Positions 1-12,300 are shown, counted from the stretch's first letter. The stretch is 64,000 bases of DNA from Canna indica (GCA_034359265.1 CP136896.1:31312001-31376000); one strand, 5' to 3'. Program-made: numbers and translations. The notes: generated by a model from the letters alone, not told the origin.

Positions 1-451
1 AACTGAGTAACTTAGGCTGAACTCCTCATAGACAATAGCAGTTGTAATTGTCAATTCAACTGAGAACAAACTGAAATACTTTTGCCAAATATAGCCAACA
101 CACAAAAACCAACACTAACACGAGATGTTACAACATCCCATCTAGAATGTTGTTTTTGACTTGGAAACTCTTGGTAATAGATTAGGTTCATGTCCTAGGG
201 ATATTTGCATCATTTTGAGGATCAATACAATCATTTTAGACACCCTAAACCTAAACTCTATTCTCCTCGAAGAGTCCGAGTGCGTCGACCAACGTCCTTC
301 CGATTTACCAATTTTTTCGATATTTTTGATCGAGGATGTCGTGCGCAAATCGATATGGAACCTGAAAATATTTCTCCATAAAAACATTAGTTTCATATTT
401 GTTATAATCAAAACTAAGATTAAGGCCAAGGTTTAAAACCATAGACCAACA
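1..451 (-). repeat. C0 3' LTR (partial, cut by window edge)
   Basis: On the minus strand the LTR begins TGTTGGTCTATGG at 451, next to a polypurine tract. It matches the start of the C3 LTR (TGTTGGCCTAAGG, 23161) and of the C2 LTR (TGTTGGCTTTAGG, read from 9289). The phrase 'ttttgatgataacaaa' and the block around the CGAAGAGTCCGAG text recur in C3 (23340) and its right LTR (42580). Only the U3 start is present; the rest lies left of the window. Confidence 0.8.
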
Positions 452-466
452 ATCTCCCCTTTTTGA
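452..466 (-). promoter_or_regulatory. C0 polypurine tract
   Basis: The minus strand reads AAAAAGGGGAGAT directly before the LTR. This is the expected plus-strand primer site and fixes the LTR boundary at 451/452. Confidence 0.75.
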
Positions 467-2299
467 TGATGACAAACAATCTTAAGAAAATATTTTCATT
501 TAAGCATAAAGAAAGTCAATTAGGAGATTTCTCCCCCTATCAACATGCATATCTATGAAAAAAAACTCCCCCTATCTATATGCATTGTTTTCCTATATTT
601 TCTTAACTTTTACCTATATTTTTCTCCCCCTTTTGACATCACTCAAAAAACGCAAGAAAAGTCAATAAAAAGACTAGTTGAAACTCTAAATGATTTTTCA
701 AAATCGCGAAAGTCTCAACTCAAGGGATGAAAACCAAACATCGAATAAGATACTAAGTCATATATGATATCATGAAATGATAAATGAAATCCAAGTTAAG
801 AGATCATGTATAAACCCAATTATTGATATTTTCAAGTACGGGTCAAGGAGTAAAAAAAAATCATTTTAGAAATGATTTTTCTCACCAAGTGATTAGAACG
901 ATACCAAAAGTGAATTCAAAATATCATACTTCAAGTCTCATTCGAAAACTAGATGAAATATTCAAAGTATCAGAAAAATGAGCATTTAAGGGAAACGATA
1001 CTTCAAGTTCTGAAATTAAACTTGAAAATCTATATGAAATCACATTTATAGTCAAGATTTTGAATTTTTTTTGTCATAAACTAGTTTTTTCAAGGAAAAT
1101 GCAGATTCAAAAATCAACGAAAGATCATTTTTTTGCATTTTTATAGAATTGATTGAAATTTAGTAGCATTTTGGTAAATAACAATAATTTTTCATGACAT
1201 TTTTAGAGTTCACTTAAACTTTCAGAATATCAAGATATGGTCATATAGAGCATGTATATCAAGTTTGAAGTGAAGATAATGTCATTAGACCAAAATATGA
1301 ACTTAGCACAATTTCATTCAAAATATGCATGAAAACATGAAAATGCAAAGTATCAAATTTTGCTATCTACTCATGTTTTCTCAAACTTAGGCACATAGAC
1401 ATCTAACATGAGTGAATTTAAGTATGTCAATCAAGTTTGGGCTGAAAATGAGGTTTCTAAGTCACTTTGTTGACTTAGGTCAAAGGGATACTTAAGTATA
1501 CATAAATCAAACTCTTAAATCTCTATCAAATCATATTCTTGATGAATATTTTTGAAACTTTAACAGGAGAAACTATATTATTCAAGGAATCTATAAGTTC
1601 AAGAATTAGTCAAAAACTAGTTTTCTATAAATTCATAAAATTCCTGAAAATCCAATGATATTTTTGTAAATATCAGCTATTTTTTTCCAAAAGTTATCAG
1701 TTTTGATTCAAACTTTCCAGATATAGTTGAATGATCATTTGAGATGCATTTGTCAAGTTTGAACTCAAAATGAATTCTCTAAGTTCATTTTTCAATCTAT
1801 CTTGATTTTAATCAAAAACCAATATTTCAAGTTATCGTTCAAGATATTAAAATCATTTTAAGAAATGATTTCACTCAAAGAATAGTGAGAACGATATTAA
1901 AAATGGAATCAAAATAGTATACACAAAGTTTCATTCGAAGTTTTTGACGAAAAATCAAAGTATCGGAAATATTGATATTTCAAGAGGGTGATACTTTGCA
2001 TTTCTGAAATCCAACTTTAAAATTACACTATAAATCAGATTTTTAGTGAAAATTTCTGAAATATTTACCAAAGAAACAAGGTTTTTCAATGAAGATGAAG
2101 TTTCAAGAATTAATTAAAAATGATTTTTCTACATTTTTCTAGACATAACTGAAAATGCTGAAATTTTCAATGGCATTTTTGTAATTTTTAGTTATTTTTC
2201 AACATGTGTTCAGTTTTCATTCAAACTTTTATGACACCACATAATGGTCATGTAAAGTGTGTATGTCAAGTTTGAGATGAAAATAGTGTCATTAGATCT
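467..2299 (-). other. C0 AT-rich 3' non-coding region, part 1
   Basis: No coding potential is seen. The region starts with the conserved block at 531-585 ('ctccccctatc' then 'atgcatat', twice), shared with C1, C2 and C3. It then runs as AT-rich text with degenerate internal repetition, such as 'tcattttagaaatgatttt' inverted pairs near 865-885 and 1850-1872, and 'gtcactttgttgactt' at 1461-1476. It stops at target-site copy AGATC (2295-2299), where C1 inserted. Confidence 0.7.
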
Positions 2300-3451
2300 G
2301 TTGTTCAAATATTCACACTAGAGGGGGGTTGAACAGAGTGTAGCTAAAACTAGGTTTAACTTAATTCTTTTTGATTCAAACTTGTTCACAACCAAATCGA
2401 TGTTCGTTTAATTATGATGCTTTGACAAGTAAAGATATCAAATGAAAGCAGATAATCAAAGCAATGCAAAGACAATTAATTATAGTGGTTCGGCCAACCG
2501 CCTACTCCACTACCTTGGCTCCACACCAATGATTTCTAACCAAACCTCTTTATAGACTAAGTGTTTCCCTTTGAATACAATGAGGACTCACTTCTCAACC
2601 ATTTGAGAAATCCTCAACACCTATTCACTTAGGCAAAACACAAATCTACAAAGAAACTCTAAGATGTTTACCTAGCACACCTTACAACCTAACAATGAAA
2701 AACATAATTTAACAACAATGAAAACAAGATCTAAAGGAGCAAAGGAATGAACTAAGCTAGTGTGCTCCTTTCTTAGCCTTCAAAGCTTCCAACTCCTTAA
2801 CTCGAAAGATGCGATTTGAACCTGGAGTCGAGACGCGAAGAGCACTCTGAGTGGAAGATTGATTATCGAAGCTTGGGCATAAAATCAACTTTGGAGGGCT
2901 TAAAAATCTCTCTTGGAGGCTTAGTGAATAGTAAGAAAGATTAGGTGAGTGTTTAAGAGGGGTATTTATAACCCCTCACTCGGACAGGGCACCCAACGAG
3001 CATTTTTCTACCTATTGGCGCCGCCCGGTCGGTGGTTGGCCGAGCAACCGGCCATCGACCATGGCCTTCTATGCATTTTCGACCTCCATCGGTCGATGGC
3101 CGACTGATGGTCCGATCGATCGACCATGGCATTTTAGAAATGTTGATTTTTCACCATTTTGTCGCGCAATGTTCGTTTCTGGGTTTCGTCTCCAAGTTTT
3201 GACTTGGAAATTATTTCAATAAGGTTTAGGATGAATTCCTAGAGGCATATTACACAATTTCTATTTATAATCCTAGGATTCAATGCGGTCGTTGTCGGAG
3301 CCGTTTTTGACGTTTCTTGGCATTTTTCTAAACGAAGTTCGCGTGCGTATCGTATCATCAACCTGAACTCAAAACTCCACAAATGCATTAGTTTCATATT
3401 TGTTATCATCAACATAGAGATCGAGGCATAGGGATAACCCTTGGGCCAACA
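2300..3451 (-). repeat. C1 3' LTR
   Basis: Sense strand starts TGTTGGCCCAAGGG at 3451 and ends GAACAACA at 2300. It holds a TATA box (2963-2970) and a cluster of CGGTCGATGG/GGTCGG-type palindromic text just upstream of it (about 3010-3130). The same LTR recurs as the C1 5' LTR and as S3. Confidence 0.85.
2963..2970 (-). promoter_or_regulatory. TATA box of C1 3' LTR
   Basis: TATAAATA on the minus strand, inside GGGGTTATAAATACCCC. The same octamer stands at the equivalent place in the other C1-family LTRs (22645-22652, 52188-52195). Confidence 0.6.
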
Positions 3452-3841
3452 ATCTCCTCCTTTTTTATGATGATAAACAAAACATGAAATTTAAGCAATT
3501 ATAAGTGTTCATTTGTGAGTTCTTGATAAATCAAAGAGAAAACTAACATATGCTCCCCCTATCAACATGCATATCTAACTTGTGACTCCCCCTATCTATA
3601 TGCATCATAAAAATAAATGTGACTAAGTCTTTTCTCCCCCTTTTGACATCAATCAAAAAGGGCAAGAAACATGGTACTATTAATGAGTTTCATCATGAAA
3701 ACCAAGTAAGCCATAAAAATGAAGTATCATCAACCACTACATTCCTCCCAACCAAGAAAGCCCCACTACAAGGCATTACATGAGTGTGATGATACTACTC
3801 AAAAACCAACTTTTCAAAAAGGCATGCAATTTTTTGAAAAC
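3452..3841 (-). promoter_or_regulatory. C1 polypurine tract and conserved 3' block
   Basis: The minus strand reads AAAAAAGGAGGAGAT against the LTR. Further in lie 'ctccccctatc...atgcatat' repeats (3553-3605) and an imperfect inverted repeat, CCCCCTTTTGA / TCAAAAAGGG (about 3636-3662). The same arrangement follows the LTR boundary in C0, C2 and C3. No coding sequence is seen. Confidence 0.65.
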
Positions 3842-4276
3842 TTAAGCATATGGAAGATTGCAAATCCCGAATTGCATCCTTAAGTTGGTAAAGCTTTCTT
3901 CATTTAAGGATTTTATAAATATGTCCATAAATTGTTTATCTGTAGGCGCAAATTCTACGGAAATATTATCTTTAGCTACACTGTCTCTAAGAAAATGGTG
4001 CCTTAGGTCAATATGTTTAGTCCTAGAGTATAATACCGGATTTTTGGTTAAGTTAATTGCACTAGTGTTATCACAATGTATATGTACGCATGAATAGCTA
4101 AGTCCATAATCCAAAAGTGTTTGCTTTATCCAAATGACTTATGCACAACAACTAGACGCGGCAATGCATCCCTAGGAATTGACAACACCGCTAGTGCTTT
4201 TTCTATCTACTTTACATCCAGCAAAATCAGCATCCGAAAAATCAATTAACTCAAAAGATGCATTATATGGATACCA
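3842..4276 (-). pseudogene. C1 RNase H domain (copia pol), degraded
   Basis: The C-terminal end of copia pol. RNase H removes RNA from the RNA:DNA hybrid during reverse transcription. The segment 3842-4114 shows the typical core: VHIHCDNTSAINL with the catalytic Asp, then RTKHIDLRHHFLRD and a D-IFIKSL tail matching the family's ADIFTK(A/P)L end. The upstream part (4115-4276) is out of frame. The stop at 3842 lies just before the conserved 3' block, as expected for a pol end. Confidence 0.75.
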
Positions 4277-5439
4277 TTATCCTAATTCAACTGAACCTTT
4301 TAGATATCTCAATATGCGTTTGACCGCACTTAAATGAGACATCTTGGGACATGATTGAAATCTAGCACATGCACATACACTAAACATAATATCCGACCTA
4401 CTTGTGGTTAAGTGAAGGAGACTATCGATCATACCTCGATATCGCTTTTCCGTCTTCATCCTTATCAAGCTTGATGGATGTGCTTATTGGTGTTGAAGCA
4501 ATCTTGGCTTCATTCATCCTGAATCTTTTAATGAGCTCATTTGTAACTTTGCTTGATTGATGAAGATGCCTTTGTTGGTTTGCTTGATTTGGAGTCCAAG
4601 TATGAAGGAGAGTTCTCCCATCATGCTCATCTCAAACTCTTCATGCATACATTTGGCAAACCACTCACAAAGCAATTCATTAGTAGCACCAAAAATAATA
4701 TCATCCACATAGATCTGCACAAGTAAAATACCATTTTTATCATTCTTAGTAAAGAGAGACACATCGGCTTTTCAAACGATAAAACCTTGTTCAATCAAAA
4801 AGTTGGAAAGCCCTTCATACCAAGCCCTAGGGGCTTGTTTTAAACCATATAAAGTCTTTTTAAGTTTGAAAACATGATTTGAAAATTCAAAAAATTTAAA
4901 ATCGAGGGGTTGTTCAGCATAAACTTCTTTCGTTATAAAACCATTCAAAAATGCACTTTTAACATCCATTTGAAAAAGTTTAAAACATTTGAAAGTTGCA
5001 TAAGTTAAAAGCATGCAAATTGCTTCTAATCTAGCTACGGGAGCATAAGTTTCATTATAATCTATTCCATCTTCTTGATTATACCCATGGGCCACTAACC
5101 TAGCTTTGTTTTTAATGACTAATCCATCTTCATATAATTTAATTCTATAAACCCATTTAGTCCCAATTATGGTTTGTTCACTAGGCCTAGGTACTAAATC
5201 TCAAACATCATTCCTTATAAATTGATTTAATTCCTCTTGCTTGGCAATAATCCAAAACTCATCTTCTATGGCTTCCTTAATATTTTTAGGCTCTACTTGA
5301 GAGATGAAAGCTACATATTGACAAACATTTCTAAGTTTAGAACGCATTACCACTCTCGTTGATCGCTCTCCAATGACTTGATCAATTGGATGGTCCTTTA
5401 TCAATCGATATCCTTTTAGGAGAGGTGGTAGAGCTTCTT
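4277..5439 (-). pseudogene. C1 reverse transcriptase domain (copia pol), frameshifted
   Basis: Copia RT in several short frames. 4772-5095 has the palm start (DYNETYAPVARLEAI, MDVKSAFLNG, LYGLKQAPRAWYE). 4514-4762 has the active site IYVDDIIFG, with catalytic Asp pair, and ELSFILGLQIKQ. 4277-4468 is the connection segment ending RILRYLKGS. 5201-5404 is the N-terminal linker. Frameshifts between these pieces and several stops make it non-functional. The frame runs to 5439 and continues past G1 at 18909 in the integrase tail, which shows the two halves were one gene. Confidence 0.85.
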
Positions 5440-5444
5440 CTTCT

Positions 5445-6188
5445 TGTTACGCCCCAAATCAGGGTTACGTGATCGGCCAGGGTATATGTGCCTATACCCC
5501 GCAGCCTAACTCATGCACATGCCAACTCATGAGAATAAACAATAGCGAAAAGAAATCAACAAGTTTTTATTTCAATTAGAAATCAAAACTGAGTTCATCA
5601 TAAACAAGTTTTAGTTAACGAATAAAAATGCGGAAATAGTACATCAAGTCCAATAGACCAAATACAATAGATCTGAATAAAATAACATAAATGCCCTCAA
5701 GGGCTACAACCCAAAAAGACCAACAAAAGTGCATGACATACTACCAAAGTACTCGACTACGACCCTAACTAGGACTGCTATGAGATCATGCGGCTCCTCT
5801 GTCCTCCAACTGCGTCAAGTGTTCCAGCCCACCTCACCGATCAGGCTTTGTAAAATAAAACAACGACAATGAGTGAGTTCAAAGAACTTAGTGAGCGGTT
5901 CTACCAACCCTCATAAACAAACATCACAGATATGATGCATAAGGTAAAACTCCTGACTCAAGCAGGAAAAGGTCACAAGGGAGTGACAAGCTAACAGGCC
6001 ATCCGGCCACCACCTGCCCAAAGGCAACCAACACTCAAAAAGTGAAGAAAAACATGCCTAAGCCTACCATGCCCTAAGGCAACAACACATACTAGGATAA
6101 TCGGGAAGGTCCTCCGAACTTATCCTAGTATAAAGAAACTCAGGAGCAATCGGGAAAGGCCCTCCGAACTTGTTCCACGAGACACGTA
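5445..6188 (-). repeat. G1 3' LTR remnant (5' part deleted)
   Basis: Matches the 5' LTR from its sense 3' end (plus text TGTTACGCCCC at 5445 versus TGTCACACCCC at 16011) until about 6188, then changes abruptly to integrase sequence. Some 2.1 kb of LTR plus the polypurine tract are missing. The break lies just after the second hairpin repeat unit, where both partners share short text around 'acaatc'. Confidence 0.8.
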
Positions 6189-7060
6189 GGGACAATCCGA
6201 TATGCGATGATCCGATCCAAGAATAACCTCGCATGTTGCTCAGCTAAAAAGGTCATCCTGGCCGGTATAAAATGCAAAGTCTTGGTTAGGCGATTCACCA
6301 CTACCCAGATAGAATCATTGCCCTTCCCAGACTTTAGCTAACATGTCACAAAATCCACGGTTATCTTCTCCCATTTCCACTCTGGTACTTCTAGGTACTG
6401 GAGCAACCCTGCCGGCTTCAAATGCTCAGCCTTAATCTGCTGACACACCAGGCACTTAGACACAAACTCGACCACTTCTCTTTTCATGCCTTTCCACTAA
6501 TAATTCTGCCTTAGGTCACGGTACATCTTCGTGGCTCCTGGATGCATAGTGTTTGTGGATCAATGAACCATCTCCAGTACCTGCATGCGAACCTCGGCCA
6601 TATCTGGCATCACTATCCTGTTCTGAAACCTCAGAACGCCCTTCGAGTCCACACTGAACATCGCCTCTCCTGGCCAGATCCTTAGTGAGATCACAGAAAG
6701 CATCCTCCTCCTGCGCTGCCCACAACATGTCAACCAACGTGGACTACACCCTCAAGTGAGCCACCAATGCACCAGAAGCTGATACTGACAAGACTGCCCC
6801 GCCATCCAAACATATGGCCAAATCCTGAGCCAACGGCCTCCTCCTGACCGCCAAATGTGCCAGGCTGCCCTTAGACTTCCTGCTCAAAGCATCAGCCACC
6901 ACATTGGCCTTCCCCGGATGGTACATGATAGTGCAGTCATAGTCCTTTAACAACTCAAGCCATCTTCTCTGCCTTAGGTTCAACTCCTTCTAGGTGAGCA
7001 CATACTGGAGGCTCTTATGACAGTGTATATCTCGCAAGCCTCGCCATAAAGGTAGTGACG
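6189..7060 (-). pseudogene. G1 RNase H end and integrase N-terminus (gypsy pol), truncated
   Basis: The minus strand encodes [20 protein letters not shown] followed by [14 protein letters not shown] (6744-6983), the usual end of gypsy RNase H. After it comes the integrase zinc-binding region, with [12 protein letters not shown], a CLVCQQ motif near 6440, and then VDFVTC carrying the first catalytic Asp near 6350. Sequence stops at 6188, so the remaining catalytic acidic residues and the C-terminus are lost. In-frame stops are present. Confidence 0.8.
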
Positions 7061-7837
7061 TCACAGGTTCAAGGCAAACACTACTGCTGCCAGCTCAAGA
7101 TCATGGGTTGGGTAATTCTTCTCGTGAACCTTCAACTGCCTGGAGGCATAAGCTATTACCCTACCATTCTGCATCAACACATAACCCAAGCCGACCCGGG
7201 AGGCATCACAGTAAACAATAAACCTTCTCGAACCCGAAGGTACTGCTAGAACTGGCACCGACGTTAAGCGGTCCTTGAGCTTCAGAAAGCTCTTCTCGTA
7301 CTTACTGTCCCATTCGAACTTGACCTTCTTCTGAGTTAGGCGGATCAATGGCGCTGTAATCCTGAAGAAGTTCTCCACAAACTTCCTATAATAACCTGCC
7401 AACCCCAAGAAACTACGGATCTCAGTGACATTAGTCGGCCTCTTCCAATTCTGAACTGCTTCTATCTTTAAGGGGTGCACCTTTACCCCTTCTCTGGACA
7501 CCACATGGCCAAGGAACCCAACACTCTCCAATCGGAACTCGCACTTGGAGAATTTAGCATACAACCTGTGCTCCCTGAGAGTTTCCAGAACTACCCTTAA
7601 GTGCTCAACATGCTCCTCCCTACTCTTGGAATAAATCAAAAAATCATCAATGAACACAATCACGAATTTATCCAAGTATTCCCTGAACACTCGGTTCATC
7701 GGGTCCATAAATGCTACAAGTGCATTAGTCAGCATGAAAGACATCACTAGGAACTCAAAGTGCCCATATCTCGACTTGAAAGCAGTCTTAGAGACGTCAT
7801 TGTCCCGGATCCTCAACTGATGATACCCTGACCGCAG
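7061..7837 (-). pseudogene. G1 reverse transcriptase C-half and RNase H (gypsy pol)
   Basis: A 251-residue open stretch, 7061-7816. It contains the RT active site [40 protein letters not shown], and RNase H start [13 protein letters not shown] (catalytic Asp), then [19 protein letters not shown]. The N-terminal RT half lies at 14087-14575, on the far side of C2. Rejoining removes C2 cleanly within the segment [11 protein letters not shown]. Confidence 0.9.
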
Positions 7838-8619
7838 TGAAGATGAAATGGCGACACTAAAGGGGGTGAATAGTGTGTTTACTAATTCGATTAGTCTAAA
7901 TCCAATTTCAACCGATTACTTAAATTATTTAGGCAAGTTGCAATTATGCAATTAAATGCGGAAGCAAGATAAGTCAATTAACGCAAATAAGAATTCAATG
8001 CAAACACACAAGATTTATAGTGGTTCGGCCCCAATGCCTACTCCTCTACCTAAGCACCCCGCTTAGGATTTCCAAACTAGGTTTTACTAGATTAACTGCT
8101 CGTTTCCCTTACAACGAGGACTTTTCACCGAAAAGTCTCCGCTCTCCAACCGAAGGCACTTCCACACCCAGAAGTATCCTGCCTTCCTACCGAGAGCACT
8201 TTCCCACCTCAACCTAAGGGACAACTAGAACTAATCCTAGTAAGCTCTAAGTTTACACAAGTGGCTTTACTCCTTCTATACCAAGGATACCACTTCACAC
8301 GACAAGACCTAATAGCTAGGTCTTCACAAACCCAAATCAAAGAAAACAAATACAATTAACAATTAAAAATTACAATCAAAAGAGCTAAGAATGAAACCAA
8401 TAGAAGAAGCTCTTTTGCAATCCTTCAATCCTTCAACTCGTCAGATAAATTCGTTGCAGCAGAGTTGAGGGAAGTAGAGCTTGTGCGCTTGTAGAAGAAC
8501 TCGACAGAAATCAGCGCGCGCTCCAAACAATCTCTTTGAAGGCTTTAATCTCCTTTTAAATGCTCAATAAAAATTTGTAGGAGTGAAGGAAGGTGTTTTA
8601 AAAATGAGTAGAAGAGGTA

Positions 8620-8627
8620 TATTTATA
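8620..8627 (-). promoter_or_regulatory. TATA box of C2 3' LTR
   Basis: TATAAATA on the minus strand, within AAGGTATAAATATACC. It lies about 55 bp downstream, in sense, of the GGTCGACC cluster. Confidence 0.6.
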
Positions 8628-8679
8628 CCTTATGAAGAAACGACAGCTTCAACAGATAGAAAACTATCCGTTGTAGAGC

Positions 8680-8945
8680 ACCGGTCGAATGGTCGATCGA
8701 CCGGTCTTTCGACCGCTCCATTCTTCTCTCTGGTCAGTCGACCGATGGGTCGATCGCCCAGACGCGAGATCACGCGATTTCTTCTTCAGTCGACCGATGC
8801 GATCTGCATCTTCGGGTATCAGCAGGTCGGTAGACCGCCCGAGCTACTGCCCATTTTGGGCTTCTATCGGTCGACCGCCCGGTCGACCGAAGTAGCTATG
8901 CTACTTTTTTACCTTCTGTCGGTCGACGGATCGGTCGACCGAACC
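8680..8945. repeat. GGTCGACC palindrome cluster in C2 3' LTR
   Basis: Dense runs of TCGGTCGACCG, GGTCGATCGACC and near copies, many being self-complementary. Equivalent clusters are at 13490-13770, 52619-52985 and, weaker, 3010-3130, 22700-22810, 52076-52140 and 58990-59110, always upstream of the LTR's TATA box. Confidence 0.8.
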
Positions 8946-9289
8946 TAGGCTGAATGTTATTTCTTCAGCCTATTTCTTTCGCACTTCTATTTCGGGTTCC
9001 GACTTTCAACGAGCATTATCTTAGAGGGCTTTAGACTTGATCTTTGGACTCGTCCAAGCGACTTTGGTGCACTCATCAATCTTCAAGAAATTTCCGCGAC
9101 GAACCTGAGCGCGACGATCAATGTCCTTCCGATTTTGTGATTTCTCAAATTTATCCGATCGAGGACATCGAACGCTGGTCGATATGGAACCTGAAAGATA
9201 TTCTCAATGAAATCATTAGTCTCATGTTTGTTATCATCAAAACCATCAAAACCGAGATTAAGGCTAAGGTTGAAAACCTAAAGCCAACA

Positions 9290-9304
9290 GTCTCCCCCTT
9301 TGAT
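9290..9304 (-). promoter_or_regulatory. C2 polypurine tract
   Basis: Minus strand TCAAAGGGGGAGAC directly before the LTR start at 9289. Confidence 0.75.
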
Positions 9305-12300
9305 GATGACAAACATCCTTAAGAAAATATATACATTAAAGCATAGACGGATATCAACAAAGGGATTTCTCCCCCTATCAACATGCATATCTATGAGAAT
9401 AAACTCCCCCTATCTATATGCATAGATTTCTTATATTTTCCTCCCCTTTACCTATACTTTTCTCCCCATTTTAACTGTACATTTCTCCCCCTTTTGACTA
9501 TACATTTCTCCCCCTTTTGACATCAATCAAAAAGGGCAATAAAAAGGGCAATCTAATCAAAGGGACGAAACACAATTATTTATTCATGAAGTTGAGACTT
9601 CAAAGATTATTTTCATGAAGCATGAAAATCTCAACCAAGGGATGGAAGAATACTTTAATATGAAACAAAATCATACATGATATGTTTAAAGCTAAATTTT
9701 TGAATTCAAGATAAGTCATGTATGTTCTCAAAATGAATATTATTTCTTTTTCATGACATTTTTAAATTTCATTCAAACTTTCAAAATATAAAGATATAGT
9801 CATTTAACTCATGTATTAAGTTTGAAGTGAAACTAATGTCATTTGATCTAAATATGAACTTAGGATGTTTTCATTTGAAATAAACATGAAAACTATGAAA
9901 ATGCTAAGTCTCAAGTTTTGTTATCTACTCATGTTTTCTCAAACTTAGGCATTTGGACATCTAACATTAGATAATATAAGTCTATGAATCAAGTTTGGGC
10001 TTAAGATGAAATTTTTAATTCACTTTGTTGACTTAAGTCAACCTATACTTAAAGTTTAAAAAAAAATCAAACTTTTAGGTTTATACAAAGTCATATCTTT
10101 AATGAAAAACTTTTGAAACTAATTTTTGGATGAAAATTTTAATACCAATTATTGAATGGTCATTTGAAATGACTGTATCAAGTTTGAACTCAAAATGAAT
10201 TTTCTAAGTTCATTTTTCATCCTATATTATTTTCAAATAAACAAATGGATCCTAGCTATCATCCAAAATATCAAAATCATTCCTAGAAATGATTTTACTC
10301 ATGAAATTGAGTGAATGATATTAGAAATGGAATCCAAAAGATGTACATGAGTTTTTATATGAAGTTTTCGAAGAAAAATCAAAGTATCGAAAATATTGAT
10401 ATTTCATATAAGGATACTTTGTGTTTTCGAAATCCAACTTCAAAATTCCATTATAAATTAGATTCTTGACAAAAAATTTTGAAATTTTTATTGATAAAAC
10501 TAGATTTTCCAGTGAATGTGTAGTTTTAAGAATCATCTAAAAATGATTTTTCCTAGAAATAACTGAAATTGGTGATACCAATTGTTGAACAAATGACAAT
10601 TCCATAATTTTTCAGTTATTTTCAAAGAATGCTTAGTTTTCATTCAAACTTTTATGACACCACATAATGGTCATGTAAAGAGTGTATGTCGAGTTTGAGA
10701 TGAAAATTATATCCTTAAGTCAAGATATCAACCTAGCATGATTTCATTCAAAACTAAACTAGTTTTAATGAAACTTGCTAAGTTTCAATCTTAACATTTA
10801 CTCATGATTTTTCAAATTTAAACCTATGGATACCTAACATGAGTAAATCTAAACATGTTCCACAAATATGGATTGAAAATGAGACCTTTAAGTCAACTTG
10901 TTGACTTGGGTCAACATAGTTCAAAGAAAGGTAAACATGAATTAACCTCTATGTCATTTTATCCATATCCATATGAATTTTTCACTCTAAATGCATGGAA
11001 ATATGTCATACCTATTTCTAAACATGTTTATGAAGTTTGGACTTAAAATCAAGTGTCCAAGTCAATTTGTTGACTTGGGTCAAACCTTTTAAGTTTAAGT
11101 CCACTAATGTGATCTAGGATCACAGTTTCATCTACATATGAATTTTCAAGATTGAACACCTAGAGTCATATCATGTGTGTCTAAACATGTTTGTTTGATG
11201 TTTACTCAAAATGAGGTCTCTAATATAAGTTTTAACCTAGAGCAAGTTTCATTCAATCAAGATATCATGAAATTGCCTAAGTTATCAAAACATTTTCCTA
11301 CTCATGAAAATTCAACTATTTATCATGCATGATGCATAATCAATCATGAGTATATAGAGACATCATTAAACATGAAAATTCAATTATTTTACTAAGATTT
11401 TTGCAAAAATTAAAATCATACCTTTTTCTTGAAAATTTGCCCAACTTTTTCATTTCTTTTTCATTTTATTTTAGATAGCATAGCTTTCCAATTCTTAACT
11501 TGCAAGTAGATTTCATTAGTATCATAATGAAATAATATGTCAACTAGCAAGCTAACATACTAAATAGCACAAGTTTAATGCAAAGTTTTATTTAAAGCCT
11601 TAACCTATGCTAGATAGTAAAGATTCATTTTAAATGAAAGATTTTACCATAACATCAAAATGAATCTATGGGATCAAGATGTGAACCATTTGAGGCATAA
11701 GGTCCCTAAACAAGTTTAACTAGTTTGGTCTTAAAGAAATGTCTCTAATAGCAAGTATCAACCTAGAGCAAGTTTCATTTGATGAAATTTGCCTAAGTGC
11801 TAATATTCTACCTACTCATGAGAATTCAAGGATTTTACATGCAATTCTAGTCATGAGTATAGAGACATGATTTTATCTTAACCAATGAGGTATAACACTT
11901 AGATTTTGAAATTATCAAGGTTATACCCTATTCATGATGATTTAGCCAAACTAATATTTTTCTTCCTAAATAGCCTTCCTAAAAACTTATAACTTGCAAG
12001 TAAGCTACACTAATATTTTAGTGAAAGTATAGCTACTTAGCAAGCTAGCTCAACCAAGAAGTAAAGATAGGCATCAAGAATCATTATCAAAGATCACTTT
12101 GCTAAATGGTTTCAAATTCGTTTCAAAATGAAATCGAGTGATATCAAAACGAATTTTAAGAGATCACAAAAAAATAATAAATGAAAAATATGATCTCCAA
12201 CCCTTTCTATTGATTGAAAACCGAAAGGCCACAATGTGCCTACGATTTAGAACCGCAAGGTCCCTTAGGCCCATTACAGGCCACCGGGGTCTCCGAAGAG

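Larger units (their letters stand above)
7838..9289 (-). repeat. C2 3' LTR
   Basis: Plus text TGAAGATGAAATGG to AAGCCAACA. Contains a TATA box (8620-8627) and, upstream of it in sense, the GGTCGACC palindrome cluster (8680-8945). It keeps a segment around 9205-9245 ('gaaatcattagtctcatg') that the 5' LTR has lost. Confidence 0.85.

Noticed and set aside
8583..8948. 121-residue open frame in the C2 3' LTR
   Set aside because: It is translated palindrome cluster (repeated RSTDR/RPPR text) and is not kept in S4.
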